Shown: positions 12,416-24,324 of the stretch, in pieces
Numbering within the stretch: the stretch's first letter is position 1
Layout of the letters: the number at the start of each line of letters is the position of its first letter
Source: Amblyornis subalaris
Lineage: Eukaryota > Chordata > Aves > Passeriformes > Ptilonorhynchidae
Reading direction: 5' to 3'
Assembly (NCBI GenBank): GCA_018881555.1
Contig: JACAXG010000024.1
Span: 7,496,298-7,560,297 of the forward strand
Length of the DNA: 64,000 bases
Made by a program: the position numbers and the translations under genes
The notes under the pieces: generated by a model
Told to the model about the DNA's origin: nothing
The model's database searches: none
The model's input: the letters and a program-made list of their open reading frames with translations, nothing else

Positions 12416-13799
12416 TAGCTTTCTAAAGACACTGACAAAAGGGTTTTTCAAATACTTGAAGAACCTTCTGCATCAAGATAAAAAAGTAAGATTTATTAAT
12501 ATTGCATGTCCTGTATCTTTACACTAGCCTTTCCATGAGTTTGAAATAAACACGGGAATTCTGTGCAGCTACTGGAAGGTCTTTGAGAAAGCATCCTCAG
12601 GGTCCTACCCTATGCTACTGGAACCCCAGTGTCAACGGATTGTAGCCAACACGCAAGTTAAAGAAGAAAATCAAGCAATAGCCTTTCTGTCCAATAAGTC
12701 ATAAAAATCTGCCAGAAAAGCCTGTTTTGCCTCCTGGATCATCGCTTTGCACATGTAAGCAGTGCATCTCACACATACTGCAAACCTGGTAGGTACTATT
12801 AAAAGTCACCAAACCTAAAACTGCTTTGCCCATTTTCCAACTCACAGCTGCTGAGTTATGTCTCGCCTGTATTTTGTGGCACAGACAATTACACATTTAC
12901 ATGTTCAGAAGACGGTAAAACTTATTCAAGTCAGGAAGACTGAGAAAAATCCCTGAAAATTACAGTTCATTTTTCTCCTCTGCTCCACTCTGAGGTATTT
13001 AATGGCATTAGTTTGTATTTAACACATACTATTAGAGCGGAAAGCAGTTTACTGCCTGAGACAGACATGGATTGGATTAACTCACTTTATATAGAAGCAA
13101 AATTAAAATTTAAAAAAAAATTTAAATTGTTATAAAATTGCAAGTTCTAGCTTAGGTGTCTCAGGCCAGGTAGGATATACCCTACTTTCTACCTAACTCA
13201 ACTCAATTTCACCTCCATCACCTACTCATATTTAAATGAAAAAATGCCTCATCTTCACTAGAATTTGAAAACGTGCTGACATATGCACATGGACACATCC
13301 TCCACACACTTCCTTCCCTTCTCCAACTACCCTTCTAGTATGGTCGTGGGCCCATACACATAGAAGGTGAGGATGAGAAGGGGTGGAGGGGGCTCTAACA
13401 AATCTTTTTTATTTCTGAAAAGAAGTGTCTGTTTTCCTGGGAATATGAGGAACTTCTGGCTTGATCAAATTTTCACAGGTTGCTGTATTTGGAGGAAAAC
13501 AGACCATTCTCATCAGAGATTCACCATCTCAGGTCATCCAGCTGCGTTCCAGTATAGCATTAAATGCTACTTCTCTAGAAATGAGGCATTGGGAAGAAAA
13601 GACATTGTGTGGTGCCATTACGACAGAGGGCTTTAGCTGCTGCTACCTTGGAACAGTTAACCCAGCCTGGAATTTTACTCAGCCTGCCTTGTGGAAGTGC
13701 TGAATGCAGCACAGCTTCATAGTGTTCCACACCTGGCTGGTCTTTGCAACCCGGATGAATCCATGAGAAAGCAAAGTAGGTTTTGCAATGTTGCTATTA
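12416..13799. other. non-coding stretch, nothing recognised
   Basis: Short open frames on both strands without domains. A homopolymer-rich patch lies at about 13104-13135. There is no repeat family I can name. Confidence 0.45.
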
Positions 13800-13857
13800 A
13801 AGGTATTATATGGCATAATATATAAGGTATTATATGGCATAATATATAAGGTATTAT
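13800..13857 (+). repeat. 24-bp tandem repeat, about 2.4 copies
   Basis: Two identical 24-bp units lie at 13800-13823 and 13824-13847, each beginning AAGGTATTATATGGCATAA. A partial third copy runs to 13857. The identity of the units implies a recent duplication or length polymorphism. Confidence 0.9.
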
Positions 13858-15644
13858 GCTATTATACATTGCATTCAGACACTCTCAAATTTTGGCAAGG
13901 TTTCTGATTCGTGTTTAGGAGTCATGTCCACAGGCATGAGCCACTTAAACTATGTAAGTGTGAAGTCAGTACTTATGCTTTTGCCTGTTAAATCTGCCAG
14001 CCCACAGCCCATGTCCACCTTTCTGACATCTAGCAACATCTACAGATACAGAATGATGATCCCTCCCAGAATGTTCCTTCCAGTGTCCTTTTACACTGAC
14101 ATTTGTCACAGTCAACAGACACTGTCTCACTAATAGTCCATCACTGCAGTCCAGCACCTTCCAGTATACTCAGATTGTTCCAGCATTTGCCATTTGCAGC
14201 CTAAACCAACCATCTCTGGGGGTGAGCACGGAAAGTCAAGACCAAAGGGACATTTCCCCATACTTGTCTCATGCCTGCATTCCTGGCCACGCTGTCTGCA
14301 GTAACTATCATACACCTGCTCCCAAGTTTGAGAGTGTTTCTAGAACAGCAAGTCCCTGGTCATAAATCCTTATCAGAATAGGGCAGGACAGGGGATGGTA
14401 CAATGACAGACAACCTCTTGTTCTTAATATCTGTTAGCTGTCTCACAACACAATCAGATACTTCACCCTGAAATATCTGTGATCTTAAGGTAAATCCTGA
14501 ATACGGCAAACAGGGCCCAGGTGTGTTTTGAGTAGTTCTCCCTTTGAATGATCTCCCACTCCCTAACTCCATAAAAGCAGTACACGGAACTATGTTGCAC
14601 TGCCATGGATCTGCTATAGCATTTCATTCTCCCACACAGTACAAGGGAATGGCTATGAAAAACCACTTTCACAGGACTGCACTACTAGGCAGTAGGTATA
14701 CTGTTTGTATCGTGGAGTTCTGTCTCAAAAATTTATCAGGCTGTTGGCTGATGTCAAAACTGACTATTCAGGCACAGAAAAAACTGTTTTGGGGAACAGA
14801 TTTGGCTTTCAGGAACTTCGCATTTACTAGTTGCTCAAGTCACTAGTTATGGAAGTTACCAGTTACTCAAGGCTCTGACCACCAAGAGCCACACTCTGCC
14901 ACATCAAAATCCCATTGCCAGTAATGTTCAGAGTGACTGGATGGTTCAGGGAACAGAACCACGACCTACAGGAACCAAAGGAAAACACAACGGCTCCATC
15001 TGTAAGTGCGACAGCTGAGCTATGTGCAATCCACAGGTCCCTTGACAAAATGCAGAACACACTGCAGAACACTTCCATCGGGGTATGCCAGCGTGGCAGT
15101 GGCAATGAAGGGTACTCAGAACTGACACTGATGCCATGCAAGTCAACCAGTGAGACTGAACTGCACCCGACCAATAACTCAGTTACATCACCGAGGACAC
15201 AGATGGATGAGGACGCAATGTACAGTTTATCTCTTCTCTGGAGAGTTCAAGTGCAAATGAGATCACTGATTATATCCAGACTGGAGACACTGAGGTAGAA
15301 GTGCAGTGCAAACATCTGTAGACTGAGGAGCTCCAGGAAAAATATTTCTGTGTCTGACACTGGGGTTCATCACTCAAAATCGTATTTGGTAGGCAAATGA
15401 TGCACGCTGCAGATGATTATATGCATGTGCTTAAAAAAGGTTTTACAGAAAGCGGCTTTTCTGTGTTTTGAAATATTTTGTTTTCAATACTACAAATTCT
15501 TTAATGAAGATATGTTTACATACAGGTATTTCATTTACAGACATAGTATAAGAAGTCATTGTCATCACGCCCATTACAAGGAAGGAGAAAAGGAAGCAGA
15601 GAGAAGTGACGAAGTGACTTGATATTTCCCTAACCGGGTAGCAA

Positions 15645-15671
15645 CAATGCCAGGAAGAGAACCTGGCATTG
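15645..15671. repeat. short perfect inverted repeat
   Basis: CAATGCCAGG (15645-15654) is followed by a 7-nt spacer and its exact reverse complement CCTGGCATTG (15662-15671). A 10-bp stem could arise by chance in 64 kb. No U-tract or other context suggests a function. Confidence 0.8.
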
Positions 15672-18600
15672 CTGACCAGGCCTCAGTGCCTGCCAGCTGT
15701 GGAACTGCAAAGGACCAGAAACAGAGACACTTCTTTAGGAAGAACACAAACCTGCCAGAGCCACGGATTATTTTTTTAAGCCTGGATTTCTTTCTATGCA
15801 GAAAAAAACCCAACAAACCAACAAACCAAACTACCACCTATAGATCAAATAAGCTTGATTTCACTACGTTACAACTACATCATCACTTTACGTGACAAAC
15901 TAATGTGACACATTACAGCAGTTTCACACAAGTAAGGGCTTCTCAGTTGTATCCAAGTGCCAATTCCATTTGTGTGCATCCATTACTTCGAAATGAGGCA
16001 TCTTTCTGTAGCACCTCTCAGGAGACTGATGGGAGGAGAAGAATCCTAGCTAAAAATTAGGTAGCACTGAATTCCAAATATGTAAAAATAAAGCTTCATG
16101 CACATGGTAACTGACGACTAGCTTTGGAAAATATTGGGGAAGTATCTGAGTCAGTCTGAAACAAAGCAGAATAAAGAGACAGGTAGGAGATCAATATTAC
16201 TTGAAATGGAGAAGAGAAAAACACTGTTCAGGGAGCAATAAGGAAAAGAAATACCTTGAAAAATCTTCAAATTTTTTTTTAATCTGGTCTTTTGCTCCAA
16301 AACATAAAGCTCAGAAAAGGACCATGGTCTAAGTTCAATTCAGGGGTGCTTTGTTTGCTGCAAAATTGTCTTGCCCATATAGCTTTAGAAGCCTTTATTT
16401 TTTTTACTAGCCAAGAGCAATTACCAATTGCCTAAGTCACAGCGATTTAAGCAGCAAGAACTTACCAACTACAATCAACTTCCTCCATGTACTGTTTCCT
16501 CAACAACTCTCTGGAAGCAGAAAGCCGAAGTAGAGCAGGAGTGGTACAGAAAATCCTAACAACGGAAACAATCCATCCTCACAGGCTATTTGAGAGAGCC
16601 ATGTCCAGCTCAGAGCAGAAGATGGTGTTAAAATACCCAGCCCAAGAGCTTGTTACTGACACACAACCACTGGCACTTCCCACCCATCCCTGCACAGCTG
16701 AGGGCTGGGTCACAGACAGAGTGCCACACAAGCACTTCCAGGGCATCATTCCTGTTTTAAGAGTGCCCATTCTTACAGGTTTTAGAGCTACAAGCCCCAA
16801 GGTCACCTGAGTTCACCGTTTGGGCCACCAAGCCCCAGGGANTACACTAGAAGCCAGTGTTTCTGCTGACGCCAGCAGAGCGATTTGCACAACTGATTTA
16901 ATCAAACACACATGAAAAGGAAAAACACTCAAGTTAAGAACATGTAAAATAAGGTATATAGAGACACACAATGTGATGCTTTATGCTGAAAAAACTCATA
17001 ATTTAAAAACATAGTGGGATTTGAAACCAAAGAGAACTGAGCAATGCTTTTGCACTGATACAAAGCTCCTGGTTGCTTCTAGCTATGAAACAGGAGAGGG
17101 GAAAAAAGACAGGTTTTAAAACTCTGTCACAAATATTTATGCAAAATGTGTTAGTGAACTACGCAGGAGTTTTGCCTATCCCAGACCCTTGACACCCAGA
17201 GAACAATGCAGGAAATTCCATATTCCACTGAGGGAGGATAAAACATTTCAGTATTCTTTTTTTCCCCTTTCTCCCCTCTTCTGTAGGTGCAGCTGTGTGA
17301 AACTCCTGAAGTTGCAATCTTAGAGGAAATGTCAGGGAGAAATTGCAATTGACAGGGAATGAGATCGTGAATCCTTATCAAACTGATGTTACATACATTC
17401 ATGTGTAGGTTAAAAAGAAGAAGTGCAGGCATTCACCAAGCTCCATCCCTGCCAGCACAGCACGCAGCATGTTCCCAGTGCCTGCTCTCCTCGGGACACC
17501 GACAGCTGGGGCAAGTGCCACCACCGCACTGGGACATCAGAGCTCTGCAAAAAGAACCGCTCAGGAAAAAAGGATCAGGGATTCAATTCCATGATTTGTC
17601 CCCAGACTGATTTTCAAAGATAATGAATGCTCTTGGCTTTTCATTCTTTAGAGTACATGGGGAGGCTCTTTTTTCTGATAAGAACATAACAGTTCTCCTA
17701 TATTTTGCCTTCTAGCAAATCACTTTTATCTCTTGTACAGCAAAATGCATTGTATTGGAAATCTAAACGGCATCATATGATATGTCTAATCAATCAGTCC
17801 TGTCTTTTTCCATTCATCAACTTGTCTAAATATTGAAAAGTTGAGCACTGGAAGGCTTTTCTATACTATGCAAACAAAAAGGTTTGAGATAAATTTCTTC
17901 ATAAGCCACACCAGTAGAAAGTATTCCCAAACCCAAAATCAATGGGAGTAGAAATACACCTCATAACACCTATAGAATTATAAGCATTTTTTATATTGCT
18001 TACGTATTTTTATCCCTGATTGCCTTCAAGATAAACACAAAGAAATAAACAACTTTATTTCTTCATTTTGTTTTGATAAAAATAATGAAAATGTAACTTA
18101 AGCACACTTAAGGAACCATGAAGCCACTGAGAATGTTCAGTAGATGTACATGTGACATAGGAAGTGTCATTAAAACTTTTCACAATTTCACAATGCTTTC
18201 ATACTGCAACAGGCAGTTACATTTGTAAAAATAATAGCAAGTTTTGGAAAAAGCTACCAGAGACTATTACATACCAAAAAAAAATCAATAATAAAATAGT
18301 TGACTGAGCCNTTAAAAATGGCACAGTTCAATCTGAGAAAAAAAACACCCAACCCTACTAATTTAGATTAAATAACAAAAGAGTTGTGGTAGCTTCTGCT
18401 TTCAAACTCCAAAAAACACACACTCTCTCTGAAACAGTAAATACTTTGCCAGCTGTATCCTGCTGCCTTCACTTATCTGCAACCATCTATTATCTTCACA
18501 GAATATTCCAGTGTAGGCAGTGGCCTTCTGAGGGGTCACAGTACTCAGGATGGGCATGTGTAAATTATCTGATCCTCTGGAGGTGGGAGAAAGGCCCTTG

Positions 18601-18922
18601 GAGTGTTAATAGCAGTCTTTGCAGGAAATTTTATTGCTAATTTCAATAGAAATAATCGGATGCAATTCAGCAATACTTCTCCATTGTGTGTATCAAGAAA
18701 TTGCAAATGTTAAGCAACACAGACATTCAAAGCCCTTGCTGGACACTCATTTCAAAAGACACGCCCCTTGTGCCAGAGACTGGGAAGAATTTATAAAATA
18801 AACAACAGAACGTAACATAATTTTCAGAAAAGTCTTAAATGAAACAAAGACCCTTCCAGATTCTGATCTCACAACTATGACATTTTCTTAAAGGCAATGA
18901 GAACTATTTCAAGATCTAAAAA

Positions 18923-18959
18923 AATCATCTGATCATGAAAAATCATCTTGATCATGAAA
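18923..18959 (+). repeat. short tandem direct repeat
   Basis: AATCATCTGATCATGAAA is followed directly by AATCATCTTGATCATGAAA, a two-copy unit of 18-19 bp differing by one inserted T. Each copy contains the palindrome TGATCA. Confidence 0.85.
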
Positions 18960-21717
18960 GATATCAAGCTAGTGCTTTAGCAAGCACTTAAAAATTCCAT
19001 GTTTTGTATTTCTAATCACATTGTCACCTGTTACATATTCCAAAAATCAGTATTTGTACTTTCATTTGTGTTTTACTCAATACATTATTTCACTGCCTCA
19101 TTTCATTGCATTGATGTTTATGTCTACACATACAAAAATGGATATGGATTAAAGAAAAACCAAAAACCACTTCTAGCTTGAATTTTTCGACTGTGTAACT
19201 TAGTCTATTATCCCTGTCACTATTTACAGCATTATAAAAACATGCACATTAAAAAAGAACACCGCTGCAGCTCACTCACCAATGTTTTTAAAAAATCCAA
19301 ACGTTCAAATACTACTAAATTACTAATACTTCCATACAGTGTGTTTGGCTTTTTCTTCTACCTGCCTTTTCTATCACAAAATTTTCAAAATGAAGGAATA
19401 AACAGAGGTCGAGCCTGCTGCTTGCTGATTACTGGGAAGAATTCAAAAGAAAAGGAATTTATTCAGGCTGGAAGCATTAAAAGCAATTCAGACTTTCTGG
19501 ATTACATCATTGGAAGCAGTATGTCATTTGTTCCAATTGATGCCATTTGCTCACAGAAAGCCAGTATTTTACAAAGCACCTTAGTATATTTATACTTTCC
19601 TTCTTCCTGACACTGCGATCACTCACTTCCACCTGACACATGGAACATGTGGGAAAGGCAACGCAGAAGAATCGTCTGACAAATACATTTTACTCCAACC
19701 AAACCAATCGTAACAGATGCAATGCTGCCTAAAACAGAGTTTTAAGCACTCCCTTGTAACTGAAAATGCCAAAAGAATTCCCCACATTCTGTTCATACAG
19801 TGACCTTGGATAACTTAGATCTGTTCTTGTGGGATTTGGAACTCTTTTCCCAAATGGATGTGAGATGAGGTAATGCCATACAAATTGGGCCGAGCACTGA
19901 AACGTTACATGCAGAACTCAAACCTCTTGGCCCCAGTTCTAACCTTGCAATTACAGTTAACTGGGTCAATGGAATTTCTCAACTTCCACTTCTGGTTTCT
20001 TTGCTTCTAGATTTCCAGAGTGCCAGTTCCATATGGATAATAAACTAATAGATGGGATTTCAAATTAACACTACAAAAGCACTGGACTGCAAGAAGCAGA
20101 TTTGTGCTGCTCACCCACACCGTGCACTGCAGCATGAGACTGTGCTGTGCCTGCTGTGTGAGGGCAAGGACAGGCCCTGGCTGTGTCACCGCAGCAAGAA
20201 CACGGCCACCCAGCTGCAGGGAAGGGTTTTAATTACCAAGGGATACTCTTTTTTAAGAAGAGCTTTAACAACAGACTGTCTGAAGCACAGGATAATCACA
20301 TTTTTAAATTGACTCTGAGGTCAATTAAAATCAAGCAACTTCATTCCATGTCCCTAGAACTGAATAAAGTTATGCAAAAGTATGTTCTATATGATTTGAC
20401 CTGTGAAAAAGAAGACCTTGCATTTTAAAATATCTACAATGACAGTGGCAGAATCAATGCAAGTGTTAATGTAATACATGCAGAAGCTACGTGTGAAGTG
20501 AAACAGAGGGAGTTTGGTACCTGTCTCAATCTATTTACCCCACAAATGCATCATGCTAAGCTTCTAAAACCTCATAAAACTCAACTCTCAGTAAGGAAGA
20601 ATTCACCAGGGCATAAGCTTGTGCCATATCAATCAAGTATCCATAAACAACTCACAGAGATCTACAGATATCCATAGATGTATACAGGTACAATGAGACA
20701 AGCAATACAGAAAAATCATCAGCCAGCTAGTAGAAGGCTAGACACGCAGATTGAGTTTAAACCAATTTCTGAGTACTTGATTTACCTCTAGCAGAGTTCT
20801 TTTAATTTTAAATGCATGCCACTTGTTTCTAAAATACCCATCTTAAAATAAATCACAAGACAAAGTCAAAGAGTAAACAGAATCATAGAAGTAATGATGT
20901 TCCCCCTTACTTTCTTCATCTTTGATGGGTCACTGGTAATTTTTTGTCTATGCCTCAAATCCTGTTCACAATTTTTAAATGAAACTGTGGAAAGGCATGT
21001 CTGGCAACAGCATAAATCACTAGTGCAGTATAAATAACTGCATATGCACACCCCATGAAAAGGGACACACTCATGGTTTCAATCCTGTGTCTTTAATAAG
21101 AAGTTTGAGGCAGAGAACACCCTAAAGTATGCAGAACAATACTATTAAGTATGTGGAACAAGGACAGTGCTGCAGATGCTCCCTAAACTGCAGATGGTAC
21201 TAAAACAGATTTTAAGATAAAGATGAAAATTAAACCTCCCAAATTCACTCCTCCTTGTTCCTCTTCTGGGAACACACGTGCACACCCACTACACATGTCA
21301 CCAAAGGAAAAGCAATATCAAATACGTTCACAGCACGTAAGTTATTTGCAATTTCTTGCTCTGGGTGACCAAATGTTAACTAAGAGCTGTGCAGAGAAAA
21401 TCAGATTAAAGGTTTTATTTCTTTTCTGAGCTAGACATAAACTGACAGCCTCAATTACAATTAATACTTCTCCACTTTGCTATAGTGGTTTTTTTTTTTT
21501 CAGCAGGACATCGGAATGCATAATTCTTCATACCATATGAGTACTGGGACGTCAGAAGTTTCGCAGCCAAATTCTAGCGCAAATATACTCGGATACAAGC
21601 TTTCTGTAAAGCTTCCACTGAACGCCGTGTTTGCAGCGATGCAGTGAAGTGCTTTGGAGCCTGAGGCTGTCTCGAAGGCAGGACAGGCAGGACAGGCTCT
21701 GGGCCATCCCTCCCCTC

Positions 21718-21905
21718 GGCTCACCCCTGGCTCACACCGGGCTGACCCTTGGCTCACAACTTGGTGCACCCCTGAATCACACGTGGATCGCACCCAGATC
21801 ACCCCCTGAATCACACCTGTCTTACCCCTTGCTCACCCCCAGGTCACCCCCTGGATCCCCGCTGTCTCAGCTCTGGATCCCCCCTGTCTCCCGCTCCGGA
21901 TGCCC
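21718..21905 (+). repeat. degenerate 11-12 bp minisatellite
   Basis: Roughly sixteen diverged units resembling GGATCACCCCTG follow one another, for example CTGGCTCACACC, GGGCTGACCCTT, AATCACACCTG, TCACCCCCTGG and ATCCCCCCTG. C-runs recur every 11-12 bp on this strand, so the other strand is G-run rich and could form a G-quadruplex, although some loops would be long. The array runs directly into the CpG island. Its divergence suggests an old array. Confidence 0.65.
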
Positions 21906-22072
21906 CCGGCTGCTCCGGCGCGGCGCGGCCCGGCCCCGCCGCTGCCCCCGGCCTTGTCTTCCCTGTGGCGCCACCTGCCGGCCGCGCCCGGCGCTGCAGT
22001 GCCCGCTCCCGCTGCCGCTCCCGCGGGAACTCCGGCTCCGCGTCCCGCCCAGCCCACCGGAGACTGCCGCGC
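21892..22072. promoter_or_regulatory. small CpG island, candidate promoter
   Basis: I count 30 CpG dinucleotides in 181 bp, while the surrounding tens of kilobases are AT-rich and CpG-poor. GC-box-like words and a CTCF-like motif lie inside it. In vertebrates such unmethylated islands usually mark a promoter or an active regulatory element. I cannot see a coding first exon. The overlapping open frames on both strands are the long GC-rich frames expected where stop codons are rare, and are made of proline, alanine and arginine. A non-coding RNA or an alternative promoter of a distant gene is possible. Confidence 0.6.
21968..21981 (-). promoter_or_regulatory. CTCF-like binding motif
   Basis: On the minus strand the bases CCGGCAGGTGGCGC fit the vertebrate CTCF core CCASYAGRKGGCRS at 13 of 14 positions, failing only at the third base (G for A). 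It lies inside the CpG island. The match is read by eye. Occupancy cannot be judged from sequence. Confidence 0.4.
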
Positions 22073-22498
22073 TTCCCAGGCAAACATCTTCAGCACCGAC
22101 GGCCTGCACTTAGAGATCAACACGACTTGTCTCGGCCTGGAAAAACTGTGCCTCAAAATGTTGCCCATGGCAATATAGCATTTAATAGTTGTATATCCTT
22201 GGGACTACAAAAACGTTTTCCAGTACTAGTAAAACTTTCTGAATCTCTTATTCATTCTTGTTAAAGAACACTGTGTCTTCAAGTTTATATGCAACCACTT
22301 CCGCATGAGGTTTTTCTGCATTTCCTGATAAAACTCAGAAGAGCAGTAGAATGTTATCCCATGACCTAANAGCATAATAAAAAAAAAAGTAAGCTTAGTA
22401 AGCTGTGCAGTGTGCAGTATTTTTATGCAAACTAGTTTTTAATTAACATTTTACTTTAATGTTACATTCTACTTTAACGGCTTCTCCTCTCCAAAAAT
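22073..22498. other. spacer between CpG island and CR1
   Basis: GC content falls sharply after about 22110 and the sequence becomes AT-rich. I recognise no exon, splice pattern or repeat here. Confidence 0.45.
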
Positions 22499-24200
22499 GT
22501 GGTGGGATGGAGAGCCTGCCTGGAGTGCACCTACACCAATGCACATAGCGTGGGCAACAACCAGGAGGAGCTGGAAGTCACTGTGCAGCAGGAAAACTGT
22601 GACATAGCTGCCTTCACGAAGACATGGTGGGATGACTGGCACACCTGGAGGGCTGCAATGGGTGGCTACAAACTCTTCAGGAGGGACAGGCAAGGAAGAA
22701 GTGACGGTCGAGTAGCCCTGTGTGATCTGGGAGTGTTTGGGTTATCTGGAGCTTAGTGATGGTGATGACAGAGGTGTTTATAGTTTTATCAGGGAATGCC
22801 AACAAGGCAGGTATCCTGGTGGGAGTCTGCTACAGACCACCCACCCAGCACAAAGAGCTGGATGACATGTTTTATTATATTGTAATAGCAGAATTAGAAT
22901 TAAAATTAGAATATTCTCTGGGAGATATCTCATGATTGCTGCCTTTGTTCTCGTGGAGGACTTCAACTTACCAGATGTCTGCTGGAAACTCAACACAGCA
23001 GAAGGGAAACAGTCCAGGAGGTTCCTGCAGTTTTCAATTCTCGGAGAAGCAAGGAAAGAGATCAGCAGAACTGCTACCTTGGACTGCTGGAGGGCAGACT
23101 TTGGCCCATTTAGAAGATGGGTTGACAGACTCCCTGGGTAGACAGTCCTGAATAACAAAGGAGTCCAGGAAGGCTGGACACATTTTAGGAAGGAAATCCT
23201 AAAGTAGGATGTCCCCATGTGCTGAAAGACGAACCGGCAGGGAAGACCAGCCTGGCTAACAGGGTGCTTTGTCTGGAACTCAGGAAGCAAGAATGAAGTT
23301 TATGGCCTTTGGAAGAAAGGACAGGCAGCTTGTGAGGACAGCAAGGATGTTGTGAGGTTGTGTAGGGAGAAAGTTACAAGGGCCAAAGCCCAGCTAGAAC
23401 TTAATCTGTTTTACTCCCACAGAAGACAACAAAAAACTATTTCTATTAATACATTAGCAACAAAAGGAGGGACAAGAAGAATCTTCAAGCTTTACTGTCC
23501 CATAGTGACAAAGGATGAGGAAAATGCCTTTTCTGCCTCAGTCTTTAATGGTAAGACCAGTTGTTCTCTGGGTACCCAGCCCCCTGAGCTGGAAGGCAGG
23601 GACAGGGACCAGAATGAAGCTCTCATAATCCAGAAGGGAATGGTCAGTGAACTTCTACACAATTTACACCCACACAAGTCCATGGGGCAGATGGGATCCA
23701 TCCAAGGGTACTGAGGGAGCTGGTGGAAGTGCTCATGGAGCCACTTTCCATCATTTACCAGCACTGCTAGCTTAGTAGCAGGTCCCAAGTGAATGGAAGT
23801 TGGCCAGTGTGACACTCTGCTGTAAGAAGGGCTGGAAGGAGGATCCAGGGCCTGTCAGCCTGACCCAGGTGCTAGGAAAGGTCATGGAGCAGATCCTCTT
23901 GAGTGTCATCATGCAACATGTGCAGGACAACCAGGGGATCAGCCTCAGCCAGCCTGGGGTTATGACAGGCAGGTCCTGCTTGACCCACCTGATCTCCCAG
24001 GACAGAGTGACCCCCTCAGTGGATGAGGGAAAGGCTGTGGATGTGTCTGCCTGGACTTTAGTAAAGCCTTTGACACCATTTCCCACAGGATTTTCCTCAT
24101 GGCTTGGACAGGGGCACTCACTGTTCACTGGGTAAGACTGGCTGGCCGGCCGGGCCCAGAGAATGGTGGGGAATGGAGCTACATCCAGATGGACCTGTAT
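22499..24200 (+). mobile_element. CR1 LINE, long internal fragment lacking both ends
   Basis: The translated fragments follow CR1 ORF2 in order: the start of the endonuclease near 22520, the endonuclease core to about 23150, a linker, then the first half of the reverse transcriptase to about 24195. The match fades after a segment like CR1 'RVVVNGA'. There is no second half of the reverse transcriptase, no 3' UTR and no terminal octamer. CR1 copies normally keep the 3' end and lose the 5' end, so this copy probably lost its 3' part by a later deletion. It is old: motifs fall in all three frames and several stop codons interrupt it. Confidence 0.88.
22499..24200 (+). pseudogene. CR1 ORF2 relic (endonuclease plus partial reverse transcriptase)
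   Basis: The protein was a LINE endonuclease-reverse transcriptase that nicks target DNA and copies the element RNA. Visible motifs are TKTWWDD at 22616-22636 (endonuclease, frame differing from the next), YRPP at 22831-22842, EDFN at 22956-22967 (family GDFN with G replaced by E; the Asp and Asn remain), VTKDEENAF-like linker sequence around 23510 and CLDFSKAFDTISH at 24048-24086, the reverse-transcriptase region holding the first catalytic aspartate. These motifs occupy all three reading frames, so at least two frameshifts have accumulated; stop codons such as those near 22756 and 23714 break it further. The second catalytic block (F/YADD) is absent because the sequence ends first. It cannot encode an active enzyme. 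Confidence 0.85.
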
Positions 24201-24222
24201 TACACTGACTGAACTCTTCAAG

Positions 24223-24324
24223 AAGCTTATGTTTACTCAGCCTTCGTTTTGCTTTTTCATTGGCAGAGCTGTTCTGTACCAAGACTGTTCCGTAACAAGA
24301 CTGAAACTCTGCTGACATAAGCTT
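24223..24324. repeat. imperfect inverted repeat enclosing a 16-bp tandem duplication
   Basis: AAGCTTATGT (24223-24232) has an exact reverse complement ACATAAGCTT at 24315-24324. Allowing a 5-nt bulge (TTACT), the pairing extends by CAGC/GCTG. Between the arms, two 16-bp units GTTCTGTACCAAGACT and GTTCCGTAACAAGACT lie in tandem (24271-24302). The block starts just beyond the broken right edge of the CR1 copy. Confidence 0.7.

Larger units (their letters stand above)
13858..21717. other. non-coding stretch with minor local repeats
   Basis: About 7.9 kb. The longest frames (14915-15298 and 16487-16810) are open on both strands and show no domain or codon signal I can recognise. An A/C-rich low-complexity tract lies at about 15799-15835, a short perfect hairpin at 15645-15671, a small direct repeat at 18923-18959 and a T run at about 21488-21500. 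A GGCAGGACA-type short tandem at about 21677-21697 leads into the minisatellite to the right. Confidence 0.45.

Noticed and set aside
14915..15298. 127-codon plus-strand frame
   Set aside because: The opposite strand is also open for about 100 codons and there is no recognisable family. I considered a decayed immunoglobulin-like exon but found no cysteine/tryptophan pattern to support it.
16487..16810. 107-codon plus-strand frame
   Set aside because: Open on both strands with no domain or splice context.
21631..22113. 160-codon frame across the minisatellite and CpG island
   Set aside because: Its repeats mirror the DNA minisatellite and the rest is proline/alanine/arginine-rich, as expected for any frame in GC-rich DNA. 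Opposite-strand frames are equally open.
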